Below the pieces are notes generated by a model, which made no database searches, was not told the origin of the DNA, and saw only the letters and a list, made by a program, of their open reading frames with translations. A program made the translations under genes and the position numbers. From positions 2,790,001 through 2,854,000 of the forward strand of contig NZ_CP024627.1 in assembly GCF_024449095.1 (NCBI RefSeq): DNA of 64,000 nucleotides, read 5' to 3'. This document shows positions 30,982 through 45,069 of this stretch, in pieces (the stretch's first letter is position 1; every line of letters begins with the position of its first letter). The DNA comes from Vibrio coralliilyticus. GTDB taxonomy: Bacteria; Pseudomonadota; Gammaproteobacteria; Enterobacterales; Vibrionaceae.

Positions 30982-31788
30982 ATGAGAAACGATGTCCATT
31001 TGGGGCACAAAGCACGTAAACGCTTTGGTCAAAACTTCTTAAACGATCCATACATTATCGATGGGATTGTCTCTGCGATTAATCCTAAGCCAGGTCAAAA
31101 CTTGGTGGAAATCGGTCCTGGTTTAGGCGCAATTACTGAGCCGGTCGGTAAAGAAGTCGATAAGTTCACCGTGATTGAACTTGACAGAGATCTAGCCGAA
31201 CGCTTAAGAACTCATCCAGATCTTGCCGAGAAGCTAACCATTCATGAAGGCGATGCAATGCGCTTTGACTTCACGCAGCTGGTTAAGCCTAACAATAAGT
31301 TACGCATTTTTGGTAACCTGCCTTACAACATCTCGACACCGTTGATGTTCCACCTGTTTGAATATCACAGAGATATTCAAGATATGCACTTTATGCTGCA
31401 AAAAGAAGTAGTCAATCGTCTAGCAGCCGGACCAGGGACGAAAGCCTACGGTCGTTTAACGGTAATGGCGCAGTACTACTGTAAAGTGGTTCCAGTACTA
31501 GAAGTCCCTCCAACCGCATTTGTTCCACCGCCAAAAGTTGATTCCGCTGTTGTTCGCCTTGTTCCTTACGAGACGCTACCTTATCCAGCAACAAGTCTTA
31601 ACTGGTTGGATCGCGTGTGTCGAGAAGGTTTTAACCAAAGACGTAAAACCGTTCGTAACTGTTATAAATCTCTGGTCAACGCTGAAATTCTAGAGCAACT
31701 GGGGATCAATCCTGGTATGCGTCCTGAAAACCTTACTCTAGAGCAATTCGTTGACTTAGCTAACTGGTTAGACGCAAACCACAAATAA
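30982..31788 (+). CDS. rsmA: 16S rRNA (A1518/A1519-N6) dimethyltransferase
   Basis: KsgA; dimethylates two adjacent adenines in the 3' loop of 16S rRNA late in 30S assembly. [19 protein letters not shown]-binding [14 protein letters not shown], the catalytic [16 protein letters not shown], and [15 protein letters not shown] are clear. 268 residues. Confidence 0.97.
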   Translation: MRNDVHLGHKARKRFGQNFLNDPYIIDGIVSAINPKPGQNLVEIGPGLGAITEPVGKEVDKFTVIELDRDLAERLRTHPDLAEKLTIHEGDAMRFDFTQLVKPNNKLRIFGNLPYNISTPLMFHLFEYHRDIQDMHFMLQKEVVNRLAAGPGTKAYGRLTVMAQYYCKVVPVLEVPPTAFVPPPKVDSAVVRLVPYETLPYPATSLNWLDRVCREGFNQRRKTVRNCYKSLVNAEILEQLGINPGMRPENLTLEQFVDLANWLDANHK

Positions 31789-31859
31789 TCTTCATATAAT
31801 TAGAGTTGTAACCTATTGGTCTACACCTCTAATTTTTTGACTTGTACGCAGGAGTCTAC

Positions 31860-32237
31860 ATGGAAGCCAACCCTTGTATTAAAGTCCAAGTTCATACCAA
31901 ATACATTTCAGAACAGTCCCAACCTGATTCAAAGCGTTATGTCTTCGCCTACGTTATTACCATTAAAAACCTGAGTAACCAAACTGTCCAGCTCATCAGT
32001 CGGCGGTGGTTAATCACTGATGCTAATGGCAAACAAATGACGGTTGAAGGAGATGGCGTGGTGGGTCAACAACCTTTTATTCCCGGAAGTGATGAATACA
32101 CCTATAGCAGTGGTACAGCGTTAGAAACCCCCGTTGGTGTCATGCAAGGTCAATACATTTTACTGGATGAGAAAGGCCAAGAGTTTGTCACTGAAATTGA
32201 GCCTTTCAGGCTCGCTCTACCTAACATCCTCAACTAG
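31860..32237 (+). CDS. apaG: ApaG protein
   Basis: Small fibronectin type III-like protein of uncertain function, associated with Mg2+/Co2+ homeostasis phenotypes. Family blocks [26 protein letters not shown] and [27 protein letters not shown] are present. The ATG at 31860 has CAGGAG upstream and is preferred to an in-frame codon six residues earlier. 125 residues. Confidence 0.95.
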   Translation: MEANPCIKVQVHTKYISEQSQPDSKRYVFAYVITIKNLSNQTVQLISRRWLITDANGKQMTVEGDGVVGQQPFIPGSDEYTYSSGTALETPVGVMQGQYILLDEKGQEFVTEIEPFRLALPNILN

Positions 32238-32256
32238 AAGTTATTCAGGAATTTTT

Positions 32257-33066
32257 GTGTCCAATTATATTGTTGGTGATATTCAAGGTTGCTTCGATGA
32301 ACTGAAGCTAATCCTCAAAAAAGTCAGTTTTGACCCAAAAGTAGATACACTTTGGGTCGCTGGAGACTTGGTTGCGCGTGGTCCTAAGTCACTGGAAACC
32401 CTTCGCTTTATTAAATCACTTGGCCAATCAGCCAAAGTGGTTTTAGGTAATCATGATCTACATTTACTTGCTGTGTCGTTAGGGGTACACAAGGTCAAAA
32501 ACAAAGATAAAACAGCTCCCATCTTTGATGCGGATGACAAACAAGAGCTGCTTGACTGGCTTCGACAACAGCCTCTTCTTGCTGAGCATGAAGAGTTCGC
32601 TTTATGCCACGCGGGAGTTTCACCACAATGGTCACTCGATAACGCACGAAAGAATGCGCGTGAAGTAGAAACCATCCTACAAGGTGAAGACTGGCCTTGG
32701 CTGATCAAGAACATGTACGACGACCAGCCAGATCGGTGGAGCGAAAATTTAACAGGCCTTGAGCGCTATCGCTATACTATTAACGCCTTCACGCGCATGC
32801 GTTTCTGCTTTTCAGACGGCAGACTCGATATGGCTTGTAAACGCCCACCAAAAGAAGTTAATGATGGTACTCTGACACCGTGGTTCAAACTGACCAGCCG
32901 AATAACAATAGACAAAACCATCTTGTTCGGTCATTGGGCTGCACTGGAAGGCTATGATGGCAAAGAGGTTATCGGCCTAGATACAGGTTGCGTCTGGGGA
33001 GGTTATTTAACTTTACTAAGATGGGAAGATAAGACGTTTTTTACCCAAAAATCACTACAGCGCTAG
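32257..33066 (+). CDS. apaH: Bis(5'-nucleosyl)-tetraphosphatase, symmetrical
   Basis: Hydrolyses Ap4A to two ADP. Calcineurin-like metallophosphatase motifs: GDIQGCFDEL, GDLVARGP, GNHDLHLLA, HAGVSPQW, and FGHWAALEG. The first motif has Gln where E. coli has His, which is common in vibrio homologs. Translation most likely starts at the GTG at 32257, preceded by CAGGA; the frame extends upstream through apaG without support. 269 residues. Confidence 0.95.
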   Translation: MSNYIVGDIQGCFDELKLILKKVSFDPKVDTLWVAGDLVARGPKSLETLRFIKSLGQSAKVVLGNHDLHLLAVSLGVHKVKNKDKTAPIFDADDKQELLDWLRQQPLLAEHEEFALCHAGVSPQWSLDNARKNAREVETILQGEDWPWLIKNMYDDQPDRWSENLTGLERYRYTINAFTRMRFCFSDGRLDMACKRPPKEVNDGTLTPWFKLTSRITIDKTILFGHWAALEGYDGKEVIGLDTGCVWGGYLTLLRWEDKTFFTQKSLQR

Positions 33067-33134
33067 AGAGAATCAATGAGCCACTGAAACGTCTCTCATT
33101 CACCCACCCTAGCTGGCGACTTGGAAAAGAGTCG

Positions 33135-33620
33135 TTAACCTTTTCGTTCTAACACCACAAAACGCATGCCGTATGCGTTTTTCTCATCTGCTTCGTAAAT
33201 TTCAGAATAGCTTTCTTCAAACTCTTCCCCCCACTGAGGAAACTGCGTATCGCCTTCAATTTCAGCATTGATATGAGTTACGTAAAGCTTATCAGCTTGG
33301 GGCAAACAGGTTTGATAAATTACCCCCCCACCAATGATCATGACCTCTTCAACCTGGCCTGCGGCCTTTATCGCTTGCTCAATAGAAGACACTGTTGTGA
33401 CACCTTCTATGACGAGACCTTCATCGCGACTAATCACAATATTTTGACGTCCCGGCAATGGACGACCAATCGATTCATATGTCTTTCGGCCCATGATGAC
33501 AGGCTTCCCCATAGTACAACGCTTAAACCAGGCAAAATCAGCTGGCAAATGCCACGGCATTTGGTTGTCTTTACCAATAACTCGGTCTTTTGCCATAGCG
33601 GCGATCATGCTAATGATCAT
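33135..33620 (-). CDS. folA: Dihydrofolate reductase
   Basis: Reduces dihydrofolate to tetrahydrofolate with NADPH; the trimethoprim target. ISMIAAMAKDRVIGKDNQMPWHLPADFAWFKR contains the active-site Trp and Asp, followed by KPVIMGRKTYESIGRPLPGR and MIIGGGVIYQ. 161 residues, close to E. coli FolA in length, so this is the chromosomal enzyme and not a plasmid-type trimethoprim-resistant one. Convergent with apaH. Confidence 0.97.
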   Translation of the reverse strand: MIISMIAAMAKDRVIGKDNQMPWHLPADFAWFKRCTMGKPVIMGRKTYESIGRPLPGRQNIVISRDEGLVIEGVTTVSSIEQAIKAAGQVEEVMIIGGGVIYQTCLPQADKLYVTHINAEIEGDTQFPQWGEEFEESYSEIYEADEKNAYGMRFVVLERKG

Positions 33621-33642
33621 TAATGGTACTCCTTTAAACGTC

Positions 33643-34116
33643 TCATACTATCGGCTTTCGGCGATAGAATAACAATCCCGGCATCGCTAAGCCAACCGCT
33701 AACCCTGCAATTATAAACATTGCTTTAAGGAAATTTTCCATCAACATGGCGACCAACTCATGACTGTAACCCCGGTGATTAAGTTCAACTAACGCAATCA
33801 TCGCTTTAAACGCAAACACCCCCGGCACCATAGGAATTAGCGCTGCAACTGTGAATACTTTAGGGTGAGCAAGAAAACGGTGTGACCAGTGAATACCTAT
33901 CATACTTACAATCATTGCAGCAAAGAATGTTGCCCACTCAATAGGAATACCAAAATGCATCATCAGATAGCGACTTCCATGCCCTACTGCGCCACCTATA
34001 GCGCAGTAGGTCAGCGCTTTTTTAGGAACATTGAATACGAGTGCAAAACCCACAGCAGGAATCGCAGCAAACAACATATCGTTGATCAGGCCAAACAGGA
34101 GCTCAAATAACGTCAT
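33643..34116 (-). CDS. yjjB: YjjB-type small subunit of split ThrE exporter
   Basis: 157-residue membrane protein of the ThrE_2 (DUF3815) family, four to five hydrophobic segments with GGAVGHGSRYLMMHFGIPIEWATF and PMVPGVFAFKAM. It pairs with YjjP to form a threonine/serine-type exporter; in E. coli YjjPB is reported to export succinate. The start at 34116 (MTLFELL) overlaps the yjjP stop by 4 bp (ATGA). The substrate here is inferred. Confidence 0.88.
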   Translation of the reverse strand: MTLFELLFGLINDMLFAAIPAVGFALVFNVPKKALTYCAIGGAVGHGSRYLMMHFGIPIEWATFFAAMIVSMIGIHWSHRFLAHPKVFTVAALIPMVPGVFAFKAMIALVELNHRGYSHELVAMLMENFLKAMFIIAGLAVGLAMPGLLFYRRKPIV

Positions 34117-34880
34117 AGTACCCATCCCCAAACCCCCACTAAACTCATTGCCGCCACAATGCCAAGGCTGGTTGCTAAGGTCAGTAAGCTCGCCATGACA
34201 AATCTCGCAATACCCATATTGACATAGCCTTTCAGCATATCAGCCACAGAATTAATCAATGGGAAACCCGGGACCAGCATAAGAACTGAAGACGCCATAA
34301 CAATAAATGGCGAGTTGCCAAGTTCGTAAATCACAGCCTGCGCAGAAATCACTGTGGTCACAAAAGCGGTAGCTGCAAAATTGATGAGAGGATTAAAATG
34401 ACGATGGCCAATTTCCTGCCTCACGACCATGCCTACTGAAGAGGCAATAAAGGTCATTGCAAAGACCATCCAGTCACCACCAGCTAAGCGACTAAATGCA
34501 GCACAAGACAAACCTATCATTACTACCACTAGCCAACGGTTATACCGCTCGGGACTGATCTGCTCTAATTTACGCTGAGCTAGCACGTGATCGATAATTC
34601 CTCGCTCCAACATAATGCAAATTCGCTGAACCTGAGTAATCACACGCATGTTAATGCCACGATCAGGGCTCCGGCGTGCCGTGGTAATACAGTGCTCCTG
34701 ATATACCGTAGTAACAACCAACGAGCTGGCGGAAAGAGACACTTCGACTTCATCCATTCCACTGGCAATACCGATACGTCTTGTTATATCTCCAACTAAT
34801 GTACTCTCAGCACCATGAGCCAGCAGCATCTGACCAGCCTGTGCAATCAGACGAGAAACGCTGCGTTGTTTTGAAGCCAT
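34113..34880 (-). CDS. yjjP: YjjP-type large subunit of split ThrE exporter
   Basis: 255-residue ThrE/DUF1212 protein: a cytosolic N-terminal part with MLLAHGAESTLVGDITRRIG followed by about five membrane segments from residue 115 on (LAGGDWMVFAMTFIASSVGMVV, SSVLMLVPGFPLINSVADML). Translationally coupled to yjjB. Function as for yjjB. Confidence 0.88.
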   Translation of the reverse strand: MASKQRSVSRLIAQAGQMLLAHGAESTLVGDITRRIGIASGMDEVEVSLSASSLVVTTVYQEHCITTARRSPDRGINMRVITQVQRICIMLERGIIDHVLAQRKLEQISPERYNRWLVVVMIGLSCAAFSRLAGGDWMVFAMTFIASSVGMVVRQEIGHRHFNPLINFAATAFVTTVISAQAVIYELGNSPFIVMASSVLMLVPGFPLINSVADMLKGYVNMGIARFVMASLLTLATSLGIVAAMSLVGVWGWVL

Positions 34881-34954
34881 TAATGTCTCCTACTCCTTGA
34901 GAAAGCCGATATTGTGACCAAAATAAACTGAGTTTGATTTGATTTAAATATAAA

Positions 34955-34985
34955 AAAGCCGTAATGCGTGAAACATTACGGCTTT
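34955..34985 (-). terminator. Rho-independent terminator of obgE
   Basis: Stem AAAGCCGTAATG / CATTACGGCTTT with a 7-nt loop. On the minus strand it continues into TTTATATT, 15 bp beyond obgE. Confidence 0.85.
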
Positions 34986-35000
34986 CATTGGACTTAATGA

Positions 35001-36176
<1,176 letters not shown>

Positions 36177-36383
36177 TTACTCCGCCCAATTACTACATCA
36201 CGTAGCTGCGTTGCAAATATCATCTCACAGCCCAAATGACAGTGAATGATATAAATTCTAGCAGATCCCAATATCAGATCGATCACCCAACAATCTCAGA
36301 TCGTTCTGCCACTTAGGAACATATAATGAGGGACTTTTTACAAAGTGCCTTAGTATCTATTCCAACATACTACAAATAAAAAA

Positions 36384-36402
36384 CCCCGCCGAATCGGCAG
36401 GG
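36384..36402 (-). terminator. Rho-independent terminator of rplU-rpmA
   Basis: 8-bp stem CCCTGCCG / CGGCGGGG (read on the minus strand, one G-U pair) with a 3-nt loop, followed by a run of seven Ts, 45 bp after rpmA. Confidence 0.83.
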
Positions 36403-36447
36403 CTTTTGAATTCAGCTAGAAGCCTAAATTCTAGATCTCAGTGAGAA

Positions 36448-36705
36448 TTACTCAGCTTCGATGCTTACGAATTTACGATTCTTAGGACCTTTCACTTCAA
36501 ATTTCACTTTACCTTCAGTAAGAGCGAATAGAGTATGGTCTTTACCGATACCTACGTTAGTACCAGCGTGGAACTTAGTGCCACGTTGACGAACGATGAT
36601 GTTACCTGCAAGAACAGATTCACCGCCGAAACGCTTAACACCAAGACGTTTGCTTTCTGAATCGCGGCCGTTACGAGTAGAACCACCAGCTTTTTTGTGT
36701 GCCAT
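36448..36705 (-). CDS. rpmA: 50S ribosomal protein L27
   Basis: 85-residue protein whose N-terminus reaches the peptidyl transferase centre. [23 protein letters not shown] and [15 protein letters not shown] are diagnostic. Second gene of rplU-rpmA. Confidence 0.98.
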   Translation of the reverse strand: MAHKKAGGSTRNGRDSESKRLGVKRFGGESVLAGNIIVRQRGTKFHAGTNVGIGKDHTLFALTEGKVKFEVKGPKNRKFVSIEAE

Positions 36706-36724
36706 TGTTAAACTCTCCTAATAA

Positions 36725-37036
36725 TTAAGCGTTGATACCAGTGATCTTCACTTCAGTGAACCACTGACGGTGACCCTGTTGCTTACGAGAGTGCTTACGA
36801 CGACGGAACTTAACGATTTTAACTTTATCGCCACGGCCGTGTTGTACAACTTCAGCAACTACTTTGCCGCCCTCAACAAGAGGAGCGCCAACTTTAACGT
36901 CTTCGCCGTTCGCAACAAGAAGAACTTTATCAAATTCAACCGTTGCACCAGTTTCTACGTCTAATTTCTCTAAACGAAGAGTTTGACCTTCGCTTACACG
37001 GTGTTGTTTACCACCAGATTGGAAAACAGCGTACAT
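36725..37036 (-). CDS. rplU: 50S ribosomal protein L21
   Basis: 103-residue 23S rRNA-binding protein. [18 protein letters not shown] and the basic [17 protein letters not shown] are diagnostic. First gene of rplU-rpmA, divergent from ispB, the usual order. Confidence 0.98.
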   Translation of the reverse strand: MYAVFQSGGKQHRVSEGQTLRLEKLDVETGATVEFDKVLLVANGEDVKVGAPLVEGGKVVAEVVQHGRGDKVKIVKFRRRKHSRKQQGHRQWFTEVKITGINA

Positions 37037-37308
37037 ATCTTACTCCGCTTTTTCCGCACAGCCTTATGCTTGTTTATTGAGCATTGTGGGTGTGCGCTAA
37101 ACTAATCATCAATAGGGCGCAGATTCTACAGAAGAGATGTCCCTATGACAAGCCATATTTTGAAAAAATTGGCGAAAAGCTAATCGCCAGATAAAAGTGC
37201 CGCAATCATGCCCTTTAGCCATGTATTTATCAACGTTTTTTAGTGTATTATTCAGTAATTAAGTCAGATAAGAAGACCTTACAAGTTCTAACTTCAGCCG
37301 GATTTACA

Positions 37309-38280
37309 ATGGATTTTAAAGCTATCCAAGCGCTAACTGCCGATGACATGGCAAAAGTGAATGAAACGATTCACGCTCAACTCAACTCTGACGTATCTTT
37401 GATCAACCAATTAGGTTTTTACATCATTAGTGGTGGTGGTAAACGTATACGTCCTCTGCTTGCTGTATTATCAGCTCGTGCTCTTGGTTATCAAGGGCAA
37501 GCTCATACTACAGCCGCTGCGTTTATTGAGTTTATTCATACCGCCACTTTGCTGCATGATGATGTGGTTGATGAGTCAGATATGCGTCGTGGGAAGGCAA
37601 CTGCCAATGCCGCTTTCGGCAATGCCGCCAGCGTTTTGGTCGGTGATTTTATTTACACACGATCTTTTCAGATGATGACCGAGCTAGGATCAATGAAGAT
37701 CCTCAAGCTAATGAGCGATGCGGTAAACGTAATTGCTGAAGGTGAAGTGCAGCAACTCATGAATTGCAACGATCCTGAAACGACCGAAGAAAGCTATATG
37801 CAGGTCATCTATTCAAAAACAGCTCGACTGTTTGAGGCCGCCACACAAATCGGTGCAATCCTCAGCAACTCCTCAGCAGAGGTCGAGCTGGCTTTACAGA
37901 ATTACGGCAAATATTTAGGTACAGCTTTCCAACTCATCGACGATGTAATGGACTACACATCTGATGGTGATGAAATGGGCAAGAATGTTGGTGATGACTT
38001 AGCTGAAGGAAAACCTACCCTACCACTTCTTTATGCGATGAAACACGGCTCACCAGAACAAGCAAGCATGATTCGCGAAGCAATAGAAAAATCTAATGGT
38101 ATGGAGAAGCTTGAAGCGATTATGGAAGCCATGGAGCACACTGGTTCATTGGAATATACCCGACAGAAAGCCTATCAAGAAGCGGACAAGGCTATCGCAG
38201 AATTGAGAGTGCTGCCAGAGTCCCAATATAAAGAGGCATTGGTCACATTGGCACATATGTCAGTACATCGATCCAAATAA
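37309..38280 (+). CDS. ispB: Octaprenyl diphosphate synthase
   Basis: Extends farnesyl diphosphate to the C40 side chain of ubiquinone and menaquinone. Both aspartate-rich motifs are present: LLHDDVVDESDMRRG and FQLIDDVMDYTSD. 323 residues from the ATG at 37309 (MDFKAIQAL), the family start; the open frame extends 22 codons further upstream. Divergent from rplU. Confidence 0.96.
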   Translation: MDFKAIQALTADDMAKVNETIHAQLNSDVSLINQLGFYIISGGGKRIRPLLAVLSARALGYQGQAHTTAAAFIEFIHTATLLHDDVVDESDMRRGKATANAAFGNAASVLVGDFIYTRSFQMMTELGSMKILKLMSDAVNVIAEGEVQQLMNCNDPETTEESYMQVIYSKTARLFEAATQIGAILSNSSAEVELALQNYGKYLGTAFQLIDDVMDYTSDGDEMGKNVGDDLAEGKPTLPLLYAMKHGSPEQASMIREAIEKSNGMEKLEAIMEAMEHTGSLEYTRQKAYQEADKAIAELRVLPESQYKEALVTLAHMSVHRSK

Positions 38281-38651
38281 TCTTTACATATAGCAACGGG
38301 AACCTTTGGTTCCCGTTGATTCCAGTTCAGCAAATCGAAGGTCTATTGACTCTGCTATTACCACCTAGCGACAAGTCTATGCTATTGCTTTGTTAGTAAT
38401 AAGTCTTCCCCTACCCTTTTAATCTAGCAGTAAATTCCCAGTTCAGATACCTGCTCCTTATAAATTGCGATCAGTTATCCCTTTGTTTACCGCAAGACTT
38501 TACAGTTTCATCTCTAAACCCAAGGCTACTGCCATTTACCTGTCAGTCACCAAACTGACACCGCTTGGTCATAAATCTCTCATCACAGTGACCTCAAACT
38601 GCAATCAAATCAACCTAGCCTTGATTTGAACATCGTAGCACCGAGGATTGT
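38281..38651 (+). other. Intergenic region between ispB and olsF
   Basis: No convincing gene. A 10-bp hairpin AACGGGAACC / GGTTCCCGTT (38295-38317) follows ispB but lacks a strong T-tract, so it is a weak terminator candidate. The remainder should contain the olsF promoter, which I cannot place. Confidence 0.6.
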
Positions 38652-40415
38652 ATGGAAGTTTTGAGCCCTTTTCGTCTCCCGCGGAAAACACCTTTTGGCT
38701 TAGGAGAAAATTTTGCTGAATGGGTTATCGGATTGAGCAAGCTTGATCAATACTACTCTCAGAAGCCAGCTAAATGTGACTGCAGAGAATTTCTTCGTTT
38801 CACGCTCGACATCCTCGGCATTGATTATCGTGTGATTAAAGGCTCCTTAACTCATATCCCTAAGAGTGGCGCCACTGTCGTTGTCGCCAATCACCCTCTC
38901 GGCTGCGTAGAAGGTGTTATATTGGCAGAATTACTGCTACATGTGAGATCCGATGTTCAAATTCTGGCCAACCAATATTTAAAAACTGTTCCAGAGCTTG
39001 ACCAGCTATTTATTGGTGTTGATGTCTTTGAGGGACAAAACGCCCACAAAGCTAACTTAAAAGCCCTCCGTCAAGCACACAGCCACCTAGATAAAGGAGG
39101 CTTATTGTTACTCTTCCCAGCAGGAGAAGTTTCCCAGCTGGTCGATCCAAAAAGCCAGCGAATTGAAGATAAGGAATGGAGCCGCTCCGTCAGTAGCCTA
39201 GTACGTAAAGCTAAAGCCAATACCATTCCTGTGTTTATAGATGGCCAGAATTCGAAACGATTTTACTTGGCAGGTAAAGTTCATCCTCTATTGAGAACCT
39301 TAATGTTAGGAAGAGAACTGCTCAACAAGTCTCAACAGCCCATCAATATTTCAATCGGCTCAGCGATTCGATATAAAGAAATTAATGGGCTGACGGATGA
39401 ACAAATCGTTAACTATCTACGACTTAATACTTATTTACTGCAAAACAAAACCCTAACCAAAACTGACGCAAAAGCACTTGAGTCACAACCCTTGCCCATA
39501 TCTGACGCTCTTCCGGTTAGAGAGTTAAAAATCGACCTCAACGCGCTACCACGTGAGCATCATCTACTGACCAGTGGTGAGTTTGAAGTCTACTGCACCG
39601 ATGCCGATTATATCCCCTCAATACTGCATGAGATCGGTCGGCTAAGAGAAATCAATTTTCGCAAAGTGGGCGAAGGAACCGGCCTAGCACTGGATATTGA
39701 TGAGTTTGATCGACACTACAAGCATCTTTTCATCTGGGATAAGGACAACGAAAGGCTAGTTGGGGCATATCGTCTCGGTTTAGTTGATGAGCTGATGCTG
39801 CATGAAGGTTTAGCAGGTTTATACTCTCGGACTCTCTTTCATTACGGTAAAGACTTTCTTAATACTATGGGGAGCTCAATTGAGATGGGCCGCTCTGTGA
39901 TTGATGAACACTACCAAAAAAGCATGGGTGCCCTGCTACTGCTTTGGAAAGGGATTGCAACTTTTGTCCACCGCAATCCAAGCTATACACACTTATTTGG
40001 TCCCGTAAGTATCAGTAATGACTACAGCGAGCAAGCCAGACAATTACTTGCACAAACCATGACCTTACATCATTACGACTCTGAGAAAGCGGAATATGTG
40101 ACCCCGTCCAATCCGCTTCCCACTCAGCATACGAGCTGGAACACGAGCATGCTGACCGCTCTTGCGGATCTTCAGCTTTTATCCAGAGTCATTGCAAGGA
40201 TCGATGATGGGAAGGGGGTCCCCGTTCTATTACGCCAATATCTCGGCCTAAACGGCAAGCTAATCTCATTTAACGTTGATCCCTCATTCAACAACGCCTT
40301 AGATGGATTAATCGTAGTAGACCTTAAGCAAGTGCCGCTCAAAACACTGACTCGTTGTATGGGGGCAACACAAGCTCAGCAGTATCTACAACACCACAAT
40401 TCACTACCAAACTAA
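38652..40415 (+). CDS. olsF: OlsF-type bifunctional ornithine lipid synthase
   Basis: Two-domain acyltransferase, 587 residues. The N-terminal part (about 60-270) is a PlsC-like O-acyltransferase with ANHPLGCVEG and the FPAGEVS block; the motif ends in Glu where many homologs have Asp. The C-terminal part (about 310-520) is an OlsB-like N-acyltransferase of GNAT type (LREINFRKVGEG, DEFDRHYKHLFIWD, SIEMGRSVIDEHYQ). OlsF makes phosphate-free ornithine lipids from acyl donors and ornithine, and V. cholerae has a homolog. The domain assignment is seen; the product is inferred from the family. Confidence 0.85.
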   Translation: MEVLSPFRLPRKTPFGLGENFAEWVIGLSKLDQYYSQKPAKCDCREFLRFTLDILGIDYRVIKGSLTHIPKSGATVVVANHPLGCVEGVILAELLLHVRSDVQILANQYLKTVPELDQLFIGVDVFEGQNAHKANLKALRQAHSHLDKGGLLLLFPAGEVSQLVDPKSQRIEDKEWSRSVSSLVRKAKANTIPVFIDGQNSKRFYLAGKVHPLLRTLMLGRELLNKSQQPINISIGSAIRYKEINGLTDEQIVNYLRLNTYLLQNKTLTKTDAKALESQPLPISDALPVRELKIDLNALPREHHLLTSGEFEVYCTDADYIPSILHEIGRLREINFRKVGEGTGLALDIDEFDRHYKHLFIWDKDNERLVGAYRLGLVDELMLHEGLAGLYSRTLFHYGKDFLNTMGSSIEMGRSVIDEHYQKSMGALLLLWKGIATFVHRNPSYTHLFGPVSISNDYSEQARQLLAQTMTLHHYDSEKAEYVTPSNPLPTQHTSWNTSMLTALADLQLLSRVIARIDDGKGVPVLLRQYLGLNGKLISFNVDPSFNNALDGLIVVDLKQVPLKTLTRCMGATQAQQYLQHHNSLPN

Positions 40416-40601
40416 GTTATTAGCTCACTGCCAAAAAGCCTTATCAAGGGACTATCTTGGCTTGTATAGCTGCGATATGGCGAGTGAAAAAGCTTGAATG
40501 AGGAGAAGTCTTTGCTCAGAGAAAGCCCATTTATCTAGCTTTGAAAGATATTCTTAGTAAGCGCGGTCTAAAACTATAACACTATTATCACAGGGCTTAC
40601 C

Positions 40602-41384
40602 ATGCGCTTACTCTTTACTTTTTTCCTCACATTAATATCTTTTCAAGCCTTCTCAGCACCTAAATCGGAACTTTGGCCGTATTGGAATAGTCATAACGAT
40701 TCCAGTATAACAAAGGTTAATCATCAACCTTGGCAGCAGTTGCTTGATAGCTACCTCACCACCGAAGATGAATACACTCTTTTTAGGTACTCCTCTGTTA
40801 CCCCCCAAGGAAAACAACAGCTCAATCGATACCTAACACAACTGAGTCGTATCAATCCACTCCAGCTAAACAAGGCTGAGCAATACGCCTACTGGGTGAA
40901 CTTATATAATGCTATGACAATCCAATTGGTTTTAGATGCTTACCCAATCACATCCATCACCAAATTGGGTGGATTTTTCAGTTTTGGTCCTTGGGATGAC
41001 GAAGTCGTTACGATTAATGGTAAAGCACTAACGCTCAACGACATTGAGCACCGTATCTTACGGCCTATTTGGAACGACCCCAGAACTCACTATGCAGTTA
41101 ACTGTGCTAGTTTAGGTTGCCCCAATTTACAATCTCAAGCTTTCACAGCAGAAAACACGGAAATGCTGCTTGAACGCGCTGCAGAGACCTTCATCAACAG
41201 TAATAAAGGCGTTCTCATCGAGAACGGCAAAATACAGCTGTCATCCATTTATGATTGGTTTGCTGATGACTTTGGTAATAAGAAACAACTAGTTCAACAC
41301 CTAGCCAAGTATCGTCCAGAACTATCAGACTTAAACAGCAAATTCAGCTATGCGTACGATTGGAGCTTAAACGAGAAAAAATAG
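40602..41384 (+). CDS. DUF547-family secreted protein
   Basis: 260-residue exported protein with a signal peptide (MRLLFTFFLTLISFQAFSA). The DUF547 core spans about residues 80-215: AYWVNLYNAMTIQLVLDAYP, ITKLGGFFSFGPWDDEVV, LNDIEHRILRP, RTHYAVNCASLGCPNL. Two cysteines in the last block are conserved in the family. The function of DUF547 proteins is not established; distant similarity to papain-like or transglutaminase folds has been suggested. Confidence 0.88.
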   Translation: MRLLFTFFLTLISFQAFSAPKSELWPYWNSHNDSSITKVNHQPWQQLLDSYLTTEDEYTLFRYSSVTPQGKQQLNRYLTQLSRINPLQLNKAEQYAYWVNLYNAMTIQLVLDAYPITSITKLGGFFSFGPWDDEVVTINGKALTLNDIEHRILRPIWNDPRTHYAVNCASLGCPNLQSQAFTAENTEMLLERAAETFINSNKGVLIENGKIQLSSIYDWFADDFGNKKQLVQHLAKYRPELSDLNSKFSYAYDWSLNEKK

Positions 41385-41445
41385 CCCTAGGGGCATTTTT
41401 GTAACGTTTCAATGGGAAGTTTCGGATAAATACCGATACATATGA

Positions 41446-41476
41446 AAAAGCCTCAGCATTGCTGCCGAGGCCTGGG
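41446..41476 (-). terminator. Terminator of the rRNA operon (distal hairpin)
   Basis: Minus-strand stem GCCTCGGC / GCTGAGGC followed by TTTTTC. A second related hairpin lies closer to tRNA-Asp at 41516-41541 (CCCCAGCAT / ATGCTGAGG on plus), giving two hairpins in series after the operon. Confidence 0.8.
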
Positions 41477-41548
41477 ATAGATCGTAGCCCAAAAATAATA
41501 TCGTACATACAAGAAGACCCCAGCATTTATGCTGAGGCCTAGAGTAAG

Positions 41549-41625
41549 TGGCGGAGCGGACGGGACTCGAACCCGCGACCCCCGGCGTGACAGGCCGGTA
41601 TTCTAACCAACTGAACTACCGCTCC
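41549..41625 (-). tRNA. tRNA-Asp (GTC)
   Basis: 77-nt cloverleaf with acceptor GGAGCGG / CCGCTCC, anticodon loop CTGTCAC, T-loop TTCGAGT and encoded CCA. Last gene of the rRNA operon, as tRNA-Asp often is in gammas. Confidence 0.96.
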
Positions 41626-41654
41626 GCATTGGTCAGACTCTTGAGTCTAAATAA

Positions 41655-41774
41655 GAACCTGGCAATGTCCTACTCTCACATGGGGAAGCCCCACACTACC
41701 ATCGGCGCTACTTCGTTTCACTTCTGAGTTCGGCATGGAATCAGGTGGGTCCAAAGTGCTATGGTTGCCAAGTA
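41655..41774 (-). rRNA. rrf: 5S rRNA, distal variant copy
   Basis: About 120 nt, reading TACTTGGCAACCATAGC at the 5' end. It differs from the proximal 5S (41902-42021) at more than ten positions, and the differences in helices I and II are paired (compensatory), so the molecule still folds. Position after tRNA-Thr resembles E. coli rrnD, which also has 5S-tRNA-Thr-5S. End positions are estimated by analogy. Confidence 0.93.
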
Positions 41775-41785
41775 AAATTCTTTAC

Positions 41786-41861
<76 letters not shown>

Positions 41862-41901
41862 ATAATTTTGCTCAAGATATTTATCTCAAACAAGGTATTT
41901 A

Positions 41902-42021
41902 AAGCCTGGCGATGTCCTACTCTCACATGGGGAAACCCCACACTACCATCGGCGCTATTGCGTTTCACTTCTGAGTTCGGCATGGGATCAGGTGGGTCCA
42001 CAACGCTATGGTCGCCAAGCA
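41902..42021 (-). rRNA. rrf: 5S rRNA, proximal copy
   Basis: About 120 nt beginning TGCTTGGCGACCATAGC and containing CCATGCCGAACTCAGAAG, the universal loop region. Directly downstream of 23S. End positions are estimated by analogy. Confidence 0.96.
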
Positions 42022-42180
42022 AATTCTTTATCAATTTGATCGCAAATTCAAACGCACTTTAGTGCGGCCCTTTAGGGTGAGATTTGCTTGCAAATCGAAT
42101 AATTCGGAAAGCTGTTTTAAGTTCTGTGTTTACACATTCAATGTTCTACTTTGAGTCCATCAAAACCCTTTGGGTGTTGT

Positions 42181-45069
<2,889 letters not shown>

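Noticed and set aside
33135..33620. Mobile trimethoprim-resistance dihydrofolate reductase
   Set aside because: Sequence and neighbours (apaH, lptD cluster) indicate the chromosomal folA.
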